NCBI RefSeq assembly: GCF_018130765.1
Contig: NZ_JAFCJZ010000001.1
Span: forward strand, 1-64,000
Direction: 5' to 3'
DNA: 64,000 nt
Source of the DNA: Bradyrhizobium iriomotense
GTDB lineage: Bacteria > Pseudomonadota > Alphaproteobacteria > Rhizobiales > Xanthobacteraceae
Shown: positions 36,914 to 44,743 of the stretch, one piece after another
Numbering within the stretch: the first letter of the stretch is position 1
Layout: each line of letters begins with the position of its first letter
Notes under the pieces: model-generated
The model's database searches: none
What the model was told of the DNA's origin: nothing
What the model saw: only the letters and a program-made list of their open reading frames with translations
Made by a program: the position numbers and the translations under genes

Positions 36914-38014
36914 TTGCGCGTCTCACTGCATTTGGCCGATCTGCACTATGGCGGCGGGCTCGTCCTGCACACCGCCTCGTCGGGCAGCATTCCCGCCCTG
37001 AAGGAGATCTACCTGCGGCTCGACGACGGCGAGACGGTGGGCGTCGGCGAGGTGAGAGCCAACATCGCCTACCTCAACGGCTATGATGAGAGGACCGTGG
37101 TGGAGTCGGTCGTCGCCGCAGTTCGCGACATCGACTGGCGGCGCGATCCGCTCGATCTGATCGCGATGATGACGCTCTGGGAGGTGCCATACATCGCGCC
37201 GGTCCGCACGCTGATCGATTGCGCGTTGCACGATCTGGTCGCGCGCCGCGAGCGCAAGACCCTGGCCGCCTGGCTTGGCGCGCCGAACGGGGATGTGACC
37301 TGCAAGACCAACCAGACTCTTTTCTGGTCCTCGCACGAAGACTTTCTTGCCAAGGCCCAGGCTTACGTCGATCGCGGCTATGCCGATCTCAAGGTACGCA
37401 TCGCCGTCGGCGATTTTGCCGAGGATCTGCGACGTGTCGCGGCCCTGCGCCAGCGCTTCGGCGGACGGGTGAAGATTGCCGCGGACGCGAACGGACGCTG
37501 GACGGCCGATGAGGCGCTGGCCAAGCTGGAGGCGCTCGCCGCGTATGATCTCGCTTATGTCGAGCAGCCGGTGCCGGCCGGCGACTGGGCAAGCATCGAT
37601 GAGCTCGCGCGGAAGAGCCCTGTTCCCGTGATGCTCGACGAGAGCATCGCCACGACCAGTGATATCGCAAATGTGTGCGCTTATCGCGGGCGGGTCTTTG
37701 CGCATCTCAAGCTCGTGAAGCTCGGCGGCATCGCGCCGACCGTTGCGGCCGCGCGGAAGCTCTGCGAGGCCGGCGTACCCTTCATGATCGGTCAGATGAA
37801 CGAGGGCGCCGCTGCCACTGCGGCGGCGCTGCACGTCGCTTGCGCGACCAGGCCTGAATTCGCCGAGCTCTATGGCGCCGACGGGCTCGTCAATGATCCG
37901 GTTTCAGGCATCTCCTACACCGACGGGGCCATCCATGCGGAGCGCGCCCCTGGCCTCGGCGTCAAGTTCGACGCCGCCACCACCAAGCTCATCGGAGACT
38001 ACAGCTATGACTAG
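36914..38014 (+). CDS. Enolase-superfamily (mandelate racemase/muconate lactonizing) enzyme
   Basis: 366 residues, from a TTG at 36914, 12 bases after the M20 gene. Capping domain N-terminal, then the barrel: the second-strand base motif reads LKVRIAVG, so K-x-R rather than the usual K-x-K. Metal ligands are in AADANGRW (Asp), YVEQPVPAG (Glu) and MLDESIAT (Asp/Glu), and the sixth-strand lysine is in HLKLVKLGG. It abstracts a proton alpha to a carboxylate, giving epimerisation, dehydration or lactonisation. Its product or substrate presumably feeds the M20 and M24-like hydrolases. Overlaps the next gene by 8 bases. Confidence 0.88.
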   Translation: MRVSLHLADLHYGGGLVLHTASSGSIPALKEIYLRLDDGETVGVGEVRANIAYLNGYDERTVVESVVAAVRDIDWRRDPLDLIAMMTLWEVPYIAPVRTLIDCALHDLVARRERKTLAAWLGAPNGDVTCKTNQTLFWSSHEDFLAKAQAYVDRGYADLKVRIAVGDFAEDLRRVAALRQRFGGRVKIAADANGRWTADEALAKLEALAAYDLAYVEQPVPAGDWASIDELARKSPVPVMLDESIATTSDIANVCAYRGRVFAHLKLVKLGGIAPTVAAARKLCEAGVPFMIGQMNEGAAATAAALHVACATRPEFAELYGADGLVNDPVSGISYTDGAIHAERAPGLGVKFDAATTKLIGDYSYD

Positions 38015-39179
38015 CGACGCCGTCCAGCAGGGCTCTGAATCAGCGTTCCCGAAGCAGGAATATGATGGACGGGTCGCTCGTGCCCGCGCACTTCTTGCGA
38101 AGGCCGGCATCGACGTCGTGGTCGTCACCGGGCCCGAAAACATCTTCTACCTCACGGGTCAGCAGACGCCGGGCTACTACACATTTCAAGCGCTGGTCCT
38201 GCCGGTCGAGGGCGAGCCGGCCTTCGTCGTCCGGCAGCTCGAATATTTCAACTTCATCGCGAACACGTTCATCGCCAATGCGCAAGTCTACCAGGACGGC
38301 GATCAGCCGGTGAACTTCCTGGTCAATGTCATCAAGGACCGCGGCTGGGCATCGAAGCGCATCGCAATCGACAAGCGCGGCTGGTTCTTGCCTGTGGCGA
38401 ATTATGAAGCGCTCCAGGACAAGCTTGGGATACTGCACGATGGCGCCGGCATCATCGAGCAGCTTCGCATCGTGAAGTCGGCGGCCGAGCTCGAGAAGAT
38501 CGCCACCGCCGCATCCTATGTCGAGGCCGGCATGCGCGCCGGCCTCGGCGCGGTCAAGTGTGGGGCGAGCGAGAACGACCTCGTCTCTGCGATGGTGGGA
38601 ACGTCGATCGCCGCGGGCTCCGAATATGTCGGCATGGAGCCACTGGTCTCCGTCGGCCGCCGCTCCGGCGTGCCCCACGGCACCTGGCGACGTGGACGGA
38701 TCGGCGCGAACGATCCCGCGTTTCTGGAAATGGCCGCCAGCCATGATCGCTACCACGCGGCGCTGATGCGCAGCGCCTGGATTGGTGCCATGCCGCAGCG
38801 CGCGATCGACATGGAGAAGACCTGTCAGGATGGGCTTTCCGCAGCGCTCGAGGCGATCAAGCCGGGCGCGCCCTGCGAGGCGCCGCATCTGGCCTGTCAG
38901 CGGATCATCGATCGCGCCGGCTACACCGAGAACTTCAAGAAGCGTGTCGGTTACAGCATCGGCATCGCCTTTGCGCCCGATTGGGGCGAGGGGGGCGTGC
39001 TCAGCCTGTACACGGGCGTGACCACGGAATTGCGCCCTGGCATGACGTTCCACCTCCCGGTCGCAATGCGGGATTTCGGTCAGTTCACCGTCGGCGTCAG
39101 CGAGACCGTCATCGTCACGGAAACCGGCTGCCGGCCACTCAGCACCATCGATCGGTCCATCCTGCGTGTCGCAGGCTGA
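38007..39179 (+). CDS. Creatinase/ectoine-hydrolase-like M24 family protein
   Basis: 390 residues. N-terminal creatinase-N domain (IDVVVVTGPENIFYLTGQQT), then a pita-bread domain. The dinuclear metal ligands of aminopeptidases are largely absent: the GHGIG histidine region reads VGYSIGIAFAPDWGEG, and the PGMxxxxEP region reads LRPGMTFHLPVAM. Just this pattern (GYSIG, PDWGE, RPGMTFH) is what I recall in the ectoine hydrolase DoeA/EutD, so a metal-independent C-N hydrolase opening a ring or removing a side group is more likely than an Xaa-Pro peptidase. ATG at 38007, overlapping the preceding gene's stop. Last gene of the operon. Confidence 0.88.
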   Translation: MTSDAVQQGSESAFPKQEYDGRVARARALLAKAGIDVVVVTGPENIFYLTGQQTPGYYTFQALVLPVEGEPAFVVRQLEYFNFIANTFIANAQVYQDGDQPVNFLVNVIKDRGWASKRIAIDKRGWFLPVANYEALQDKLGILHDGAGIIEQLRIVKSAAELEKIATAASYVEAGMRAGLGAVKCGASENDLVSAMVGTSIAAGSEYVGMEPLVSVGRRSGVPHGTWRRGRIGANDPAFLEMAASHDRYHAALMRSAWIGAMPQRAIDMEKTCQDGLSAALEAIKPGAPCEAPHLACQRIIDRAGYTENFKKRVGYSIGIAFAPDWGEGGVLSLYTGVTTELRPGMTFHLPVAMRDFGQFTVGVSETVIVTETGCRPLSTIDRSILRVAG

Positions 39180-39286
39180 CGCCAACTTGCCCCGAGGGCA
39201 GCAGCCGATCGGGGAGTATGCCGGAAAATAACGTTAAAACAGTAACTTAAGGTGAGGCGGTCACGCAGGATCGAGGCGCCGCCGGG

Positions 39287-40471
39287 CTAACGCCGCCAGG
39301 TCGGCGTCAGTCCCTCGCGCATCGCAAAACGCCGGAGCGGGCCGATGGCGCCGAGCAGATGCATGCCGACGGCGCGGACCGGCTGGAGCGGCAGGAAATC
39401 GTTGAGCAGCGAACGGTTGGCGATGTCGATCGCAAAGGTCCGGCTCAGGATGTCCGGGCGCCGGGCGCGGTCGTAGCCCTTGAGCACGTCGTCCGCGCCG
39501 GGATCCTGGTCCGCCGCGATCGCCTCGCCCGCGAGCCGCGCAATGTCCGCGGCATCGCGCAGGCCGAGATTGAGGCCCTGGGCGCCGATCGGCGGCACCA
39601 CATGGGCGGCTTCCCCGACCAGCGCGATGCGGTCGCGGCCGAAGGATTTGGGACGCTCGATCGCCAGCGGAAACAGGTTGCGCCCGGGCTCGACCGTCAT
39701 GCGTCCCAGGATCGAATGCGACTGCTTCTCGATCGCGGCGGACAGCTCCTCGTCGCTGAGGCCGCGCAGCCGCTCGGCGTCCGCGGGTGCCGAGACCCAG
39801 ACAATGCTGGAGCGGTCGCCGGGCAGGGGCACGAATACGCAGGGCCCGTGCGGCGTGTGGAACTCGGTCGAGACGTTGCGATGCGGCCGCGTGTGGCCGA
39901 CGTTGAAAGTCAGCGCGGTCTGCGACAGCTCGCGCCGCGCGACCTCGATGCCGGCAGCCTCCCGGCACAGCGAATGCCGGCCGTCGGCGCCGACCACCAG
40001 CCGGGCCGAGAGGAATTGCGCGGAGACGGTGCGGATCGCGACGTCGTTGGCTTCGATGACGACGCTTTCGGCTTCGTCGTCGAAACGGACGATCCCGGGC
40101 AGCTCTGCCGCGCGCTCTTCCAGCGCCAGCATCAAGGAGCGGTTGTCGATGTTGTAGCCGAAGGCGTCGAGCCCGATTTCGTGACAGGAGAAACGGACCT
40201 CCGGTGCACGGAACAGCCGGCCGGTGTCGTCGACGAGCCGCATGACCTCGAGCGCGGCCGCCTTGTCCCTGCAGCGCGCCCAGACGTCGAGGCCTTCCAG
40301 AAGATCGATGGAGGCGCCCAGCAGCGCGGTGGTGCGATTGTCGGCATAGGGCAGGCGCCGTGCCACCAGCGCGGTCCGTGCTCCGGCCTGGGCCAGTGCG
40401 ATCGCCGCTGCGAGCCCGGCCGGTCCGCCGCCGATCACGGCTGCGTCAAAATGTGTCGATGCATCTGTCAT
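39287..40471 (-). CDS. FAD-dependent hydroxylase of the UbiH/UbiF/COQ6 family
   Basis: 394 residues. N-terminal FAD motif AAVIGGGPAGLAAAIALAQAG, the mid-protein LVVGADGRHS segment (DG motif) and the second FAD motif RIALVGEAAHVVPPIGAQGL. These are the three signatures of aromatic-ring hydroxylases of ubiquinone synthesis. It likely adds a hydroxyl to a ubiquinone precursor (UbiL/UbiH-type). Which ring position cannot be told. Monocistronic and divergent from pcs. Confidence 0.85.
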   Translation of the reverse strand: MTDASTHFDAAVIGGGPAGLAAAIALAQAGARTALVARRLPYADNRTTALLGASIDLLEGLDVWARCRDKAAALEVMRLVDDTGRLFRAPEVRFSCHEIGLDAFGYNIDNRSLMLALEERAAELPGIVRFDDEAESVVIEANDVAIRTVSAQFLSARLVVGADGRHSLCREAAGIEVARRELSQTALTFNVGHTRPHRNVSTEFHTPHGPCVFVPLPGDRSSIVWVSAPADAERLRGLSDEELSAAIEKQSHSILGRMTVEPGRNLFPLAIERPKSFGRDRIALVGEAAHVVPPIGAQGLNLGLRDAADIARLAGEAIAADQDPGADDVLKGYDRARRPDILSRTFAIDIANRSLLNDFLPLQPVRAVGMHLLGAIGPLRRFAMREGLTPTWRR

Positions 40472-40600
40472 GGAACGACATTTGACACGCTCGCCGGCAA
40501 ATTCAAGCCCACCTATTTTTCCTAGGGTTTATGGCGAATTGTGCGACCGGGCGCCGCAATGGCTTATGTGCAAACCGGTCCCGTTCTGATAGCAGAAGCC

Positions 40601-41326
40601 ATGGACAGCCGAGAGGATTCCCTGAAGCCGACACCCGCGATCCGCGCCGCGGCGTTCTCGGTGCATATCTTCACCGCGTTCGGCGCGGCGGTCGCGCTGC
40701 TCGCGATGCTGGAGGCCGTGCGCGAGCACTGGGCGGCGATGTTTCAGTGGCTGGGCGTCGCGCTGATCATCGATGCGATCGACGGTCCGATCGCGCGCCG
40801 GCTCGACGTCAAGAACGTGCAGCCGAACTGGTCGGGCGACGTGCTCGATCTCGTGGTCGACTTCGTCACCTATGTGTTCGTGCCGGCCTATGCGATCGTG
40901 GCGAGCGGGTTGTTGCTGCCGGTCGCAGCTCCCTTGCTCGGCGTCGCCATCATCGTCACCAGCGCGCTATATTTCGCCGATCTGCGCATGAAGGCCGACG
41001 ACAATCACTTTCGCGGTTTTCCGGCGCTGTGGAATGCGGCGGCGTTCTATCTGTTCCTGCTGCACTGGTCGCCGCTGTGGTCCACGCTGCTGGTCGCGAC
41101 CCTGGTGGTGCTGACCTTCGTGCCGTTCCACGTGCTGCATCCGGTCCGCGTCGTGCGGCTGCGCTGGCTGACGATGTCGCTGATCGCGATCTGGGCGCTG
41201 CTGTCCCTCTACACGCTGGAGATGGACTTTCACGTCGGCATCGGCGTGACCGCCGCGCTGTGTGCGATCGCGCTCTGGATCAGCTTCAGCGACGCCTTGA
41301 TCCGCCTCGCAAGATCCTTCGCATGA
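40601..41326 (+). CDS. pcs: Phosphatidylcholine synthase
   Basis: 241 residues from the ATG at 40601, matching the length I recall for rhizobial Pcs. In-frame ATGs at 40541 and 40559 are possible but would add a poorly conserved leader. The CDP-alcohol phosphotransferase motif is present: DGPIARRLDV, then SGDVLDLVVDF. Eight or so membrane helices. It condenses CDP-diacylglycerol with choline to make phosphatidylcholine in one step, important for rhizobia-plant interaction. The stop overlaps terC by 4 bases. Confidence 0.93.
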   Translation: MDSREDSLKPTPAIRAAAFSVHIFTAFGAAVALLAMLEAVREHWAAMFQWLGVALIIDAIDGPIARRLDVKNVQPNWSGDVLDLVVDFVTYVFVPAYAIVASGLLLPVAAPLLGVAIIVTSALYFADLRMKADDNHFRGFPALWNAAAFYLFLLHWSPLWSTLLVATLVVLTFVPFHVLHPVRVVRLRWLTMSLIAIWALLSLYTLEMDFHVGIGVTAALCAIALWISFSDALIRLARSFA

Positions 41327-42057
41327 TGCATCTGATCACCAGCCCCGAGGCGTGGGCCGCGCTGCTGACCCTGACCTCGCTCGAGATCGTGCTCGGCATC
41401 GACAACGTGATCTTCCTGTCGGTGATCGTCTCGCGCATCCCGGAGCAGCAGGCGAACCGCGCCCGCCAGATCGGGCTGGCGCTGGCGCTGGTCTTCCGCA
41501 TCATCCTGCTCAGCGTGCTGGTCTGGCTGATCGGCCTGACCGCGCCGGTGTTCTCGCTTGCGGGTTACGACTTCTCCTGGCGCGACCTGATCCTGATCGG
41601 CGGCGGCCTGTTCCTGATCGCGAAGGCGACCCACGAGATCCACGCCGAGGTCGAGGTCGATGACGACGAGGGCGATGAGAAATCCGGCGGCAGCGCCTTC
41701 TTCTGGGTGATCGTCCAGATCATCGTCATCGACATCGTGTTCTCGCTGGACTCGATCATCACCGCGATCGGCATGGCCCAGGACATCGAGATCATGATCG
41801 CGGCAGTCGTGATCGCCTGCCTGATCATGTACATTTCGTCCGGGCCGGTGTCGCGATTCGTCGCGGAGCATCCGACCACGAAAATGCTGGCGCTGGCCTT
41901 CCTGGTGCTGATCGGCGTCGCGCTGGTTGCTGACGGTTTCCAATTCCACATCCCGCGCGGCTACATCTATTTCGCAATTGCGTTCTCGGCGGCGGTGGAG
42001 TTCTTCAACGTGCTGGCCAAGCGTAATCGCAAGAAGGCGAGCAAGCCGTCGATTTAG
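41323..42057 (+). CDS. TerC family integral membrane protein
   Basis: 244 residues, about seven transmembrane helices. Both hallmark helices with buried acidic residues are present: LEIVLGIDNVIFLSVIVSR and IDIVFSLDSIITAIGMA. A charged loop (VEVDDDEGDEKSGG) separates the halves. TerC proteins are implicated in metal (Mn) export and membrane-protein metallation. It is translationally coupled to pcs by an ATGA overlap. Confidence 0.9.
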   Translation: MMHLITSPEAWAALLTLTSLEIVLGIDNVIFLSVIVSRIPEQQANRARQIGLALALVFRIILLSVLVWLIGLTAPVFSLAGYDFSWRDLILIGGGLFLIAKATHEIHAEVEVDDDEGDEKSGGSAFFWVIVQIIVIDIVFSLDSIITAIGMAQDIEIMIAAVVIACLIMYISSGPVSRFVAEHPTTKMLALAFLVLIGVALVADGFQFHIPRGYIYFAIAFSAAVEFFNVLAKRNRKKASKPSI

Positions 42058-42133
42058 GCGTTCCAGTCGCCGTCGAGTTGACAAGGCGGGCGCGATGTCT
42101 TTCGCTCAGCCTTGGAGAAGAGGAGGTCAGGTG

Positions 42134-43108
42134 ATGACCAAAGCCGTCCGGGTGCACAAGGTCGGAGGTCCCGAAGCCCTGGTCTATGAGAGCGTCGAGG
42201 TGCCGGCGCCTGCTGCCGGAGAGGTGCGCATCCGCCAGCATGCGGTCGGCCTCAACTTCATCGACGTCTATTACCGCACCGGCCTCTACAAGGCGCCGGG
42301 GCTGCCCTTCATCGCCGGCAACGAGGCCTCGGGCGAGGTGGTTGCGGTCGGGCCGGGCGTCACCAATTTCCATCCCGGCGACCGTGTCGCCTATTATCAC
42401 AACCTCGGCGCGTATACCAGCGAGCGCAACCTCCCCTGGGAGAAGCTGGTCAAGCTGCCCGACCACATTACGCATGAGCAGGGCGCCGTGCTGATGCTGA
42501 AGGGGCTGACGGTCTGGTACCTCCTGCACAAGACCTTCAAGGTCGAGCCGCATCATCGCGTGCTGATTCATGCGGCGGCCGGCGGTATCGGCCTGCTCGC
42601 CTGCCAATGGGCGAGTGCGCTTGGAGCCCATGTCATCGGCACCGTCGGCTCGCGCGAGAAGGCCGAGCTCGCGGAGGCCAACGGCTGCGACCACGTCATC
42701 CTCTACAACGAGGAAGACTTCGTCGCTCGCGTCAAGCAGATCAGCCGCAACGAGGGCTGCGACGTCGTCTATGACGGCGTCGGCAAGGCGACCTTCCCGG
42801 GCTCGCTGTCCTGCCTGAAGCCGCGCGGCATGTTCGTCTCCTTCGGCAATGCCTCAGGTCCGGTGCCGCCGTTCTCGATCGCCGAGCTCAACAATCACGG
42901 CTCGCTGTTTGCGACCCGGCCGAAGCTCAACGACTATATCGGCACGCGCAAGGAGCTGCTGGAAGGCGCCGACACGCTGTTCGCCGCCGTCATCAACGGC
43001 AAGCTGCACGTGCCGATCAATCATGCCTACGCGCTCAAAGACGCAGCGAAGGCGCATATCGATCTCGAAAGCCGGAAGACCACGGGCGCGTCGATTTTGA
43101 AGCCGTAG
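42134..43108 (+). CDS. NADPH:quinone oxidoreductase (zeta-crystallin type MDR)
   Basis: 324 residues. Medium-chain reductase without the zinc-binding cysteines. GroES-like N-terminal domain (GLNFIDVYYRTGLYK, the quinone reductase Tyr signature) and Rossmann motif IHAAAGGIGLLACQWA (AAGGVG-type). It reduces quinones with NADPH. AGGAGG lies at ideal spacing before the ATG at 42134. It follows terC by 76 bases and may have its own promoter. Confidence 0.9.
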   Translation: MTKAVRVHKVGGPEALVYESVEVPAPAAGEVRIRQHAVGLNFIDVYYRTGLYKAPGLPFIAGNEASGEVVAVGPGVTNFHPGDRVAYYHNLGAYTSERNLPWEKLVKLPDHITHEQGAVLMLKGLTVWYLLHKTFKVEPHHRVLIHAAAGGIGLLACQWASALGAHVIGTVGSREKAELAEANGCDHVILYNEEDFVARVKQISRNEGCDVVYDGVGKATFPGSLSCLKPRGMFVSFGNASGPVPPFSIAELNNHGSLFATRPKLNDYIGTRKELLEGADTLFAAVINGKLHVPINHAYALKDAAKAHIDLESRKTTGASILKP

Positions 43109-43129
43109 GTCTCAACGTCGTTCTCCGCT

Positions 43130-43272
43130 CTCGTGTCCCGGACGCGCTGCAGCGTTCTTACGCTGCTGCGCAGAGCCGGGACCCAGAAGGCGGTGCTGCA
43201 TGCTGCGGAGAGATGGGCCCCGGCTCTGCAGCGCACCGCCGAAGAGGCGCTGCGCTGCGTCCGGGGCACGAG
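43130..43272. repeat. Long palindromic repeat, CGTGTCCCGGACGCG type (copy 1 of 2)
   Basis: Starts CTCGTGTCCCGGACGCG and ends CGTCCGGGGCACGAG. Internal arms GAGCCGGGACCC and GGGCCCCGGCTC also pair. A related copy is at 61291-61425. It lies between the convergent ends of the quinone reductase gene and argD. Confidence 0.8.
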
Positions 43273-43279
43273 ACCATCT

Positions 43280-44476
43280 CTACGCCACCCGCCGCGCCGC
43301 GCCGGCCTTGGTCAAGATGCCGTCGAGACAATCGATCATCTCGGCGATCTCTCCCTTGGTGACGTTCAGCGCCGGCATGAAGCGCAGCGTGTCGACCTGC
43401 GGGGCGTTCAGCAGCACGCCGGCCTCGAACGCCTGCGCGACGATCCCCGGTGCGATCGGCAGCTTGAGGTCGAGCGCCAGCAGCAGCCCGCGTCCGCGGA
43501 CGCCGCCGAGGCCGTGCCGGGCCGAGACCTTCTGCAGCTCGCTTTCGAGCAACAGGCCGGTCTCCGCGACCGACTTCAGGAAGTCCGGCTTTTTGATCTC
43601 CTCCAGCACCGCAAGTCCCGCCGCGCACATGATCGGGTTGCCGTTGAACGTGCCGCCCTGGTCGCCATGCTCGAAGCAGGAGGCGCGTTCGCCCGCGAGC
43701 AGGGCTGCGAGCGGCACGCCGCCACCGATGCCCTTGCCGAGCGTCATGATGTCGGGTGCGATGCCGGCGTGCTCATAGTGGAAGAGCTTTCCGGTCCGGC
43801 CCATGCCGGTCTGGATCTCGTCGAAAATGAGCAGCAGGCCGTGTGCCTCGGTCAGCGCGCGCAGCTCCTGCAAGAACTTGTCGGTCGCCGGCCACACGCC
43901 CGATTCACCCTGGATCGGCTCGAGCATCACAGCGACCGTGTTGGCGTTGATCAGCTTCTCGACCGAGGCGATGTCGTTCAGCTTCGCCTTCTTGAAGCCT
44001 GACACCTTCGGCTCGAACAGCGGCTCGAACGCCTTCTTGCCCGAGGCCGACATGGTCGCCAGCGTCCGGCCGTGGAAGCCGCCTTCGAAGCTGATGATCT
44101 CGAACGCGCCGTTCCCGTGCAGGCTGCCATATTTGCGCGCGAGCTTGATCGCGCCCTCGTTGGCTTCCGCACCTGAATTGGCGAAGAACACCTGGTCGAA
44201 CGCGCTGTTCTCGACCAGCGCCTGCGCCAGCTTCAGACTCGGCTCGTTGTAGAACGCCGGGCTCGGCGTGAGCAGCCGCTTGGCTTGCGCGGTGAGCGCA
44301 TCTGCAACTGCGGGCGGGGAGTGGCCGAGGCAGTTCACGGCCCAGCCCTGCACGAAATCGAGATAACGCTTGCGGCCATCGTCCCAGAGGTAGGAGCCGG
44401 CGCCGCGGACGAACACGGCCTTGGGCCGTGCGGTGATGTCCATCAGCGCGCCATACGGATGGGTGGCGGTGGTCAT
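43280..44476 (-). CDS. argD: Acetylornithine aminotransferase (class III PLP enzyme)
   Basis: 398 residues from the ATG at 44476, with AGAGGAG before it. Class III aminotransferase motifs: [18 protein letters not shown] (phosphate binding), [14 protein letters not shown] with the PLP-N1 aspartate, and the Schiff-base lysine in [17 protein letters not shown]. Converts N-acetylglutamate semialdehyde and glutamate to N-acetylornithine. ArgD is favoured over other omega-aminotransferases by length and motif wording. The Arg-rich leader frame and hairpin upstream (44513-44666) strengthen this. No argF neighbour is present. Confidence 0.88.
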   Translation of the reverse strand: MTTATHPYGALMDITARPKAVFVRGAGSYLWDDGRKRYLDFVQGWAVNCLGHSPPAVADALTAQAKRLLTPSPAFYNEPSLKLAQALVENSAFDQVFFANSGAEANEGAIKLARKYGSLHGNGAFEIISFEGGFHGRTLATMSASGKKAFEPLFEPKVSGFKKAKLNDIASVEKLINANTVAVMLEPIQGESGVWPATDKFLQELRALTEAHGLLLIFDEIQTGMGRTGKLFHYEHAGIAPDIMTLGKGIGGGVPLAALLAGERASCFEHGDQGGTFNGNPIMCAAGLAVLEEIKKPDFLKSVAETGLLLESELQKVSARHGLGGVRGRGLLLALDLKLPIAPGIVAQAFEAGVLLNAPQVDTLRFMPALNVTKGEIAEMIDCLDGILTKAGAARRVA

Positions 44477-44512
44477 GTCGAACTCCTCTGGAGGCGGGTG
44501 AAAAAGGGACGC

Positions 44513-44550
44513 AAAAAGCAAGAAGGCCGCACTTTGCGGGTGCGGCCTTC
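44513..44550 (-). terminator. Intrinsic terminator in the argD leader (attenuator candidate)
   Basis: On the minus strand, GAAGGCCGCAC (44540-44550) pairs perfectly with GTGCGGCCTTC (44522-44532) around a 7-base loop, followed by TTGCTTTTT. That is an 11-bp GC-rich stem plus a T run (44513-44517). It lies 26 bases after the stop of the Arg-rich frame and about 36 bases before the argD start, so as read it would stop transcription before argD. The plus strand has no T run, so it is directional. Confidence 0.85.
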
Positions 44551-44576
44551 TCGAAAACTATGCTGAATTCAGGTGT

Positions 44577-44666
44577 TCAGCGGCGTCGTCGGACATGGCG
44601 CAACCCATCATCGTCGCGGGTGCGACGACGGAAAGCTGCGCGGCGGTTGGTCCGAGAGTTGATCAT
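44577..44666 (-). CDS. Arg-rich leader peptide upstream of argD (candidate)
   Basis: 29 codons, beginning MINSRTNRRAAFRRRTRDD and ending RHVRRRR before TGA. Twelve are Arg codons, including three consecutive ones (CGT CGT CGC, 44622-44630) that lie inside a predicted hairpin arm. No Shine-Dalgarno sequence is present. A candidate -10 sits only 8 bases upstream, so the transcript would start at or very near the ATG, as in the leaderless trpL of rhizobia. Inferred role: ribosome stalling on Arg codons to control the terminator before argD. GC-rich chance frames also contain much Arg, so it needs proof. Confidence 0.55.
   Translation of the reverse strand: MINSRTNRRAAFRRRTRDDDGLRHVRRRR
44609..44630 (-). 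promoter_or_regulatory. Leader hairpin 1:2 over consecutive Arg codons
   Basis: CGTCGTCGC (44622-44630) pairs with GCGACGATG (44609-44617) around ACCC: nine pairs, one of them G-U. A ribosome held at the three Arg codons would keep this hairpin open, leaving GGGTTGCGCC (44597-44606) free to pair with GGCCGCACCC (44538-44547), which is the 5' arm and loop of the terminator. Pairing was read by eye only. Confidence 0.5.
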
Positions 44667-44674
44667 GGGGCGCG

Positions 44675-44704
44675 TCCGTACAGCCGAATGGCAGGACTTG
44701 TCAA
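44675..44704 (-). promoter_or_regulatory. Candidate promoter for the argD leader transcript
   Basis: On the minus strand, TTGACA (44699-44704), 18 bases, then TACGGA (44675-44680). The -35 is perfect and the -10 weak. Initiation 6-8 bases further on would fall at or next to the ATG of the Arg-rich frame. Confidence 0.45.
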
Positions 44705-44743
44705 GCGGCCGTTTTGCGAGACACCCGCCGAACGTGCACCGGG

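Noticed and set aside
39193-39214. CCCCGA/TCGGGG dyad after the M24-like gene as a terminator
   Set aside because: Six pairs with a long loop and no T run. Too weak to call.
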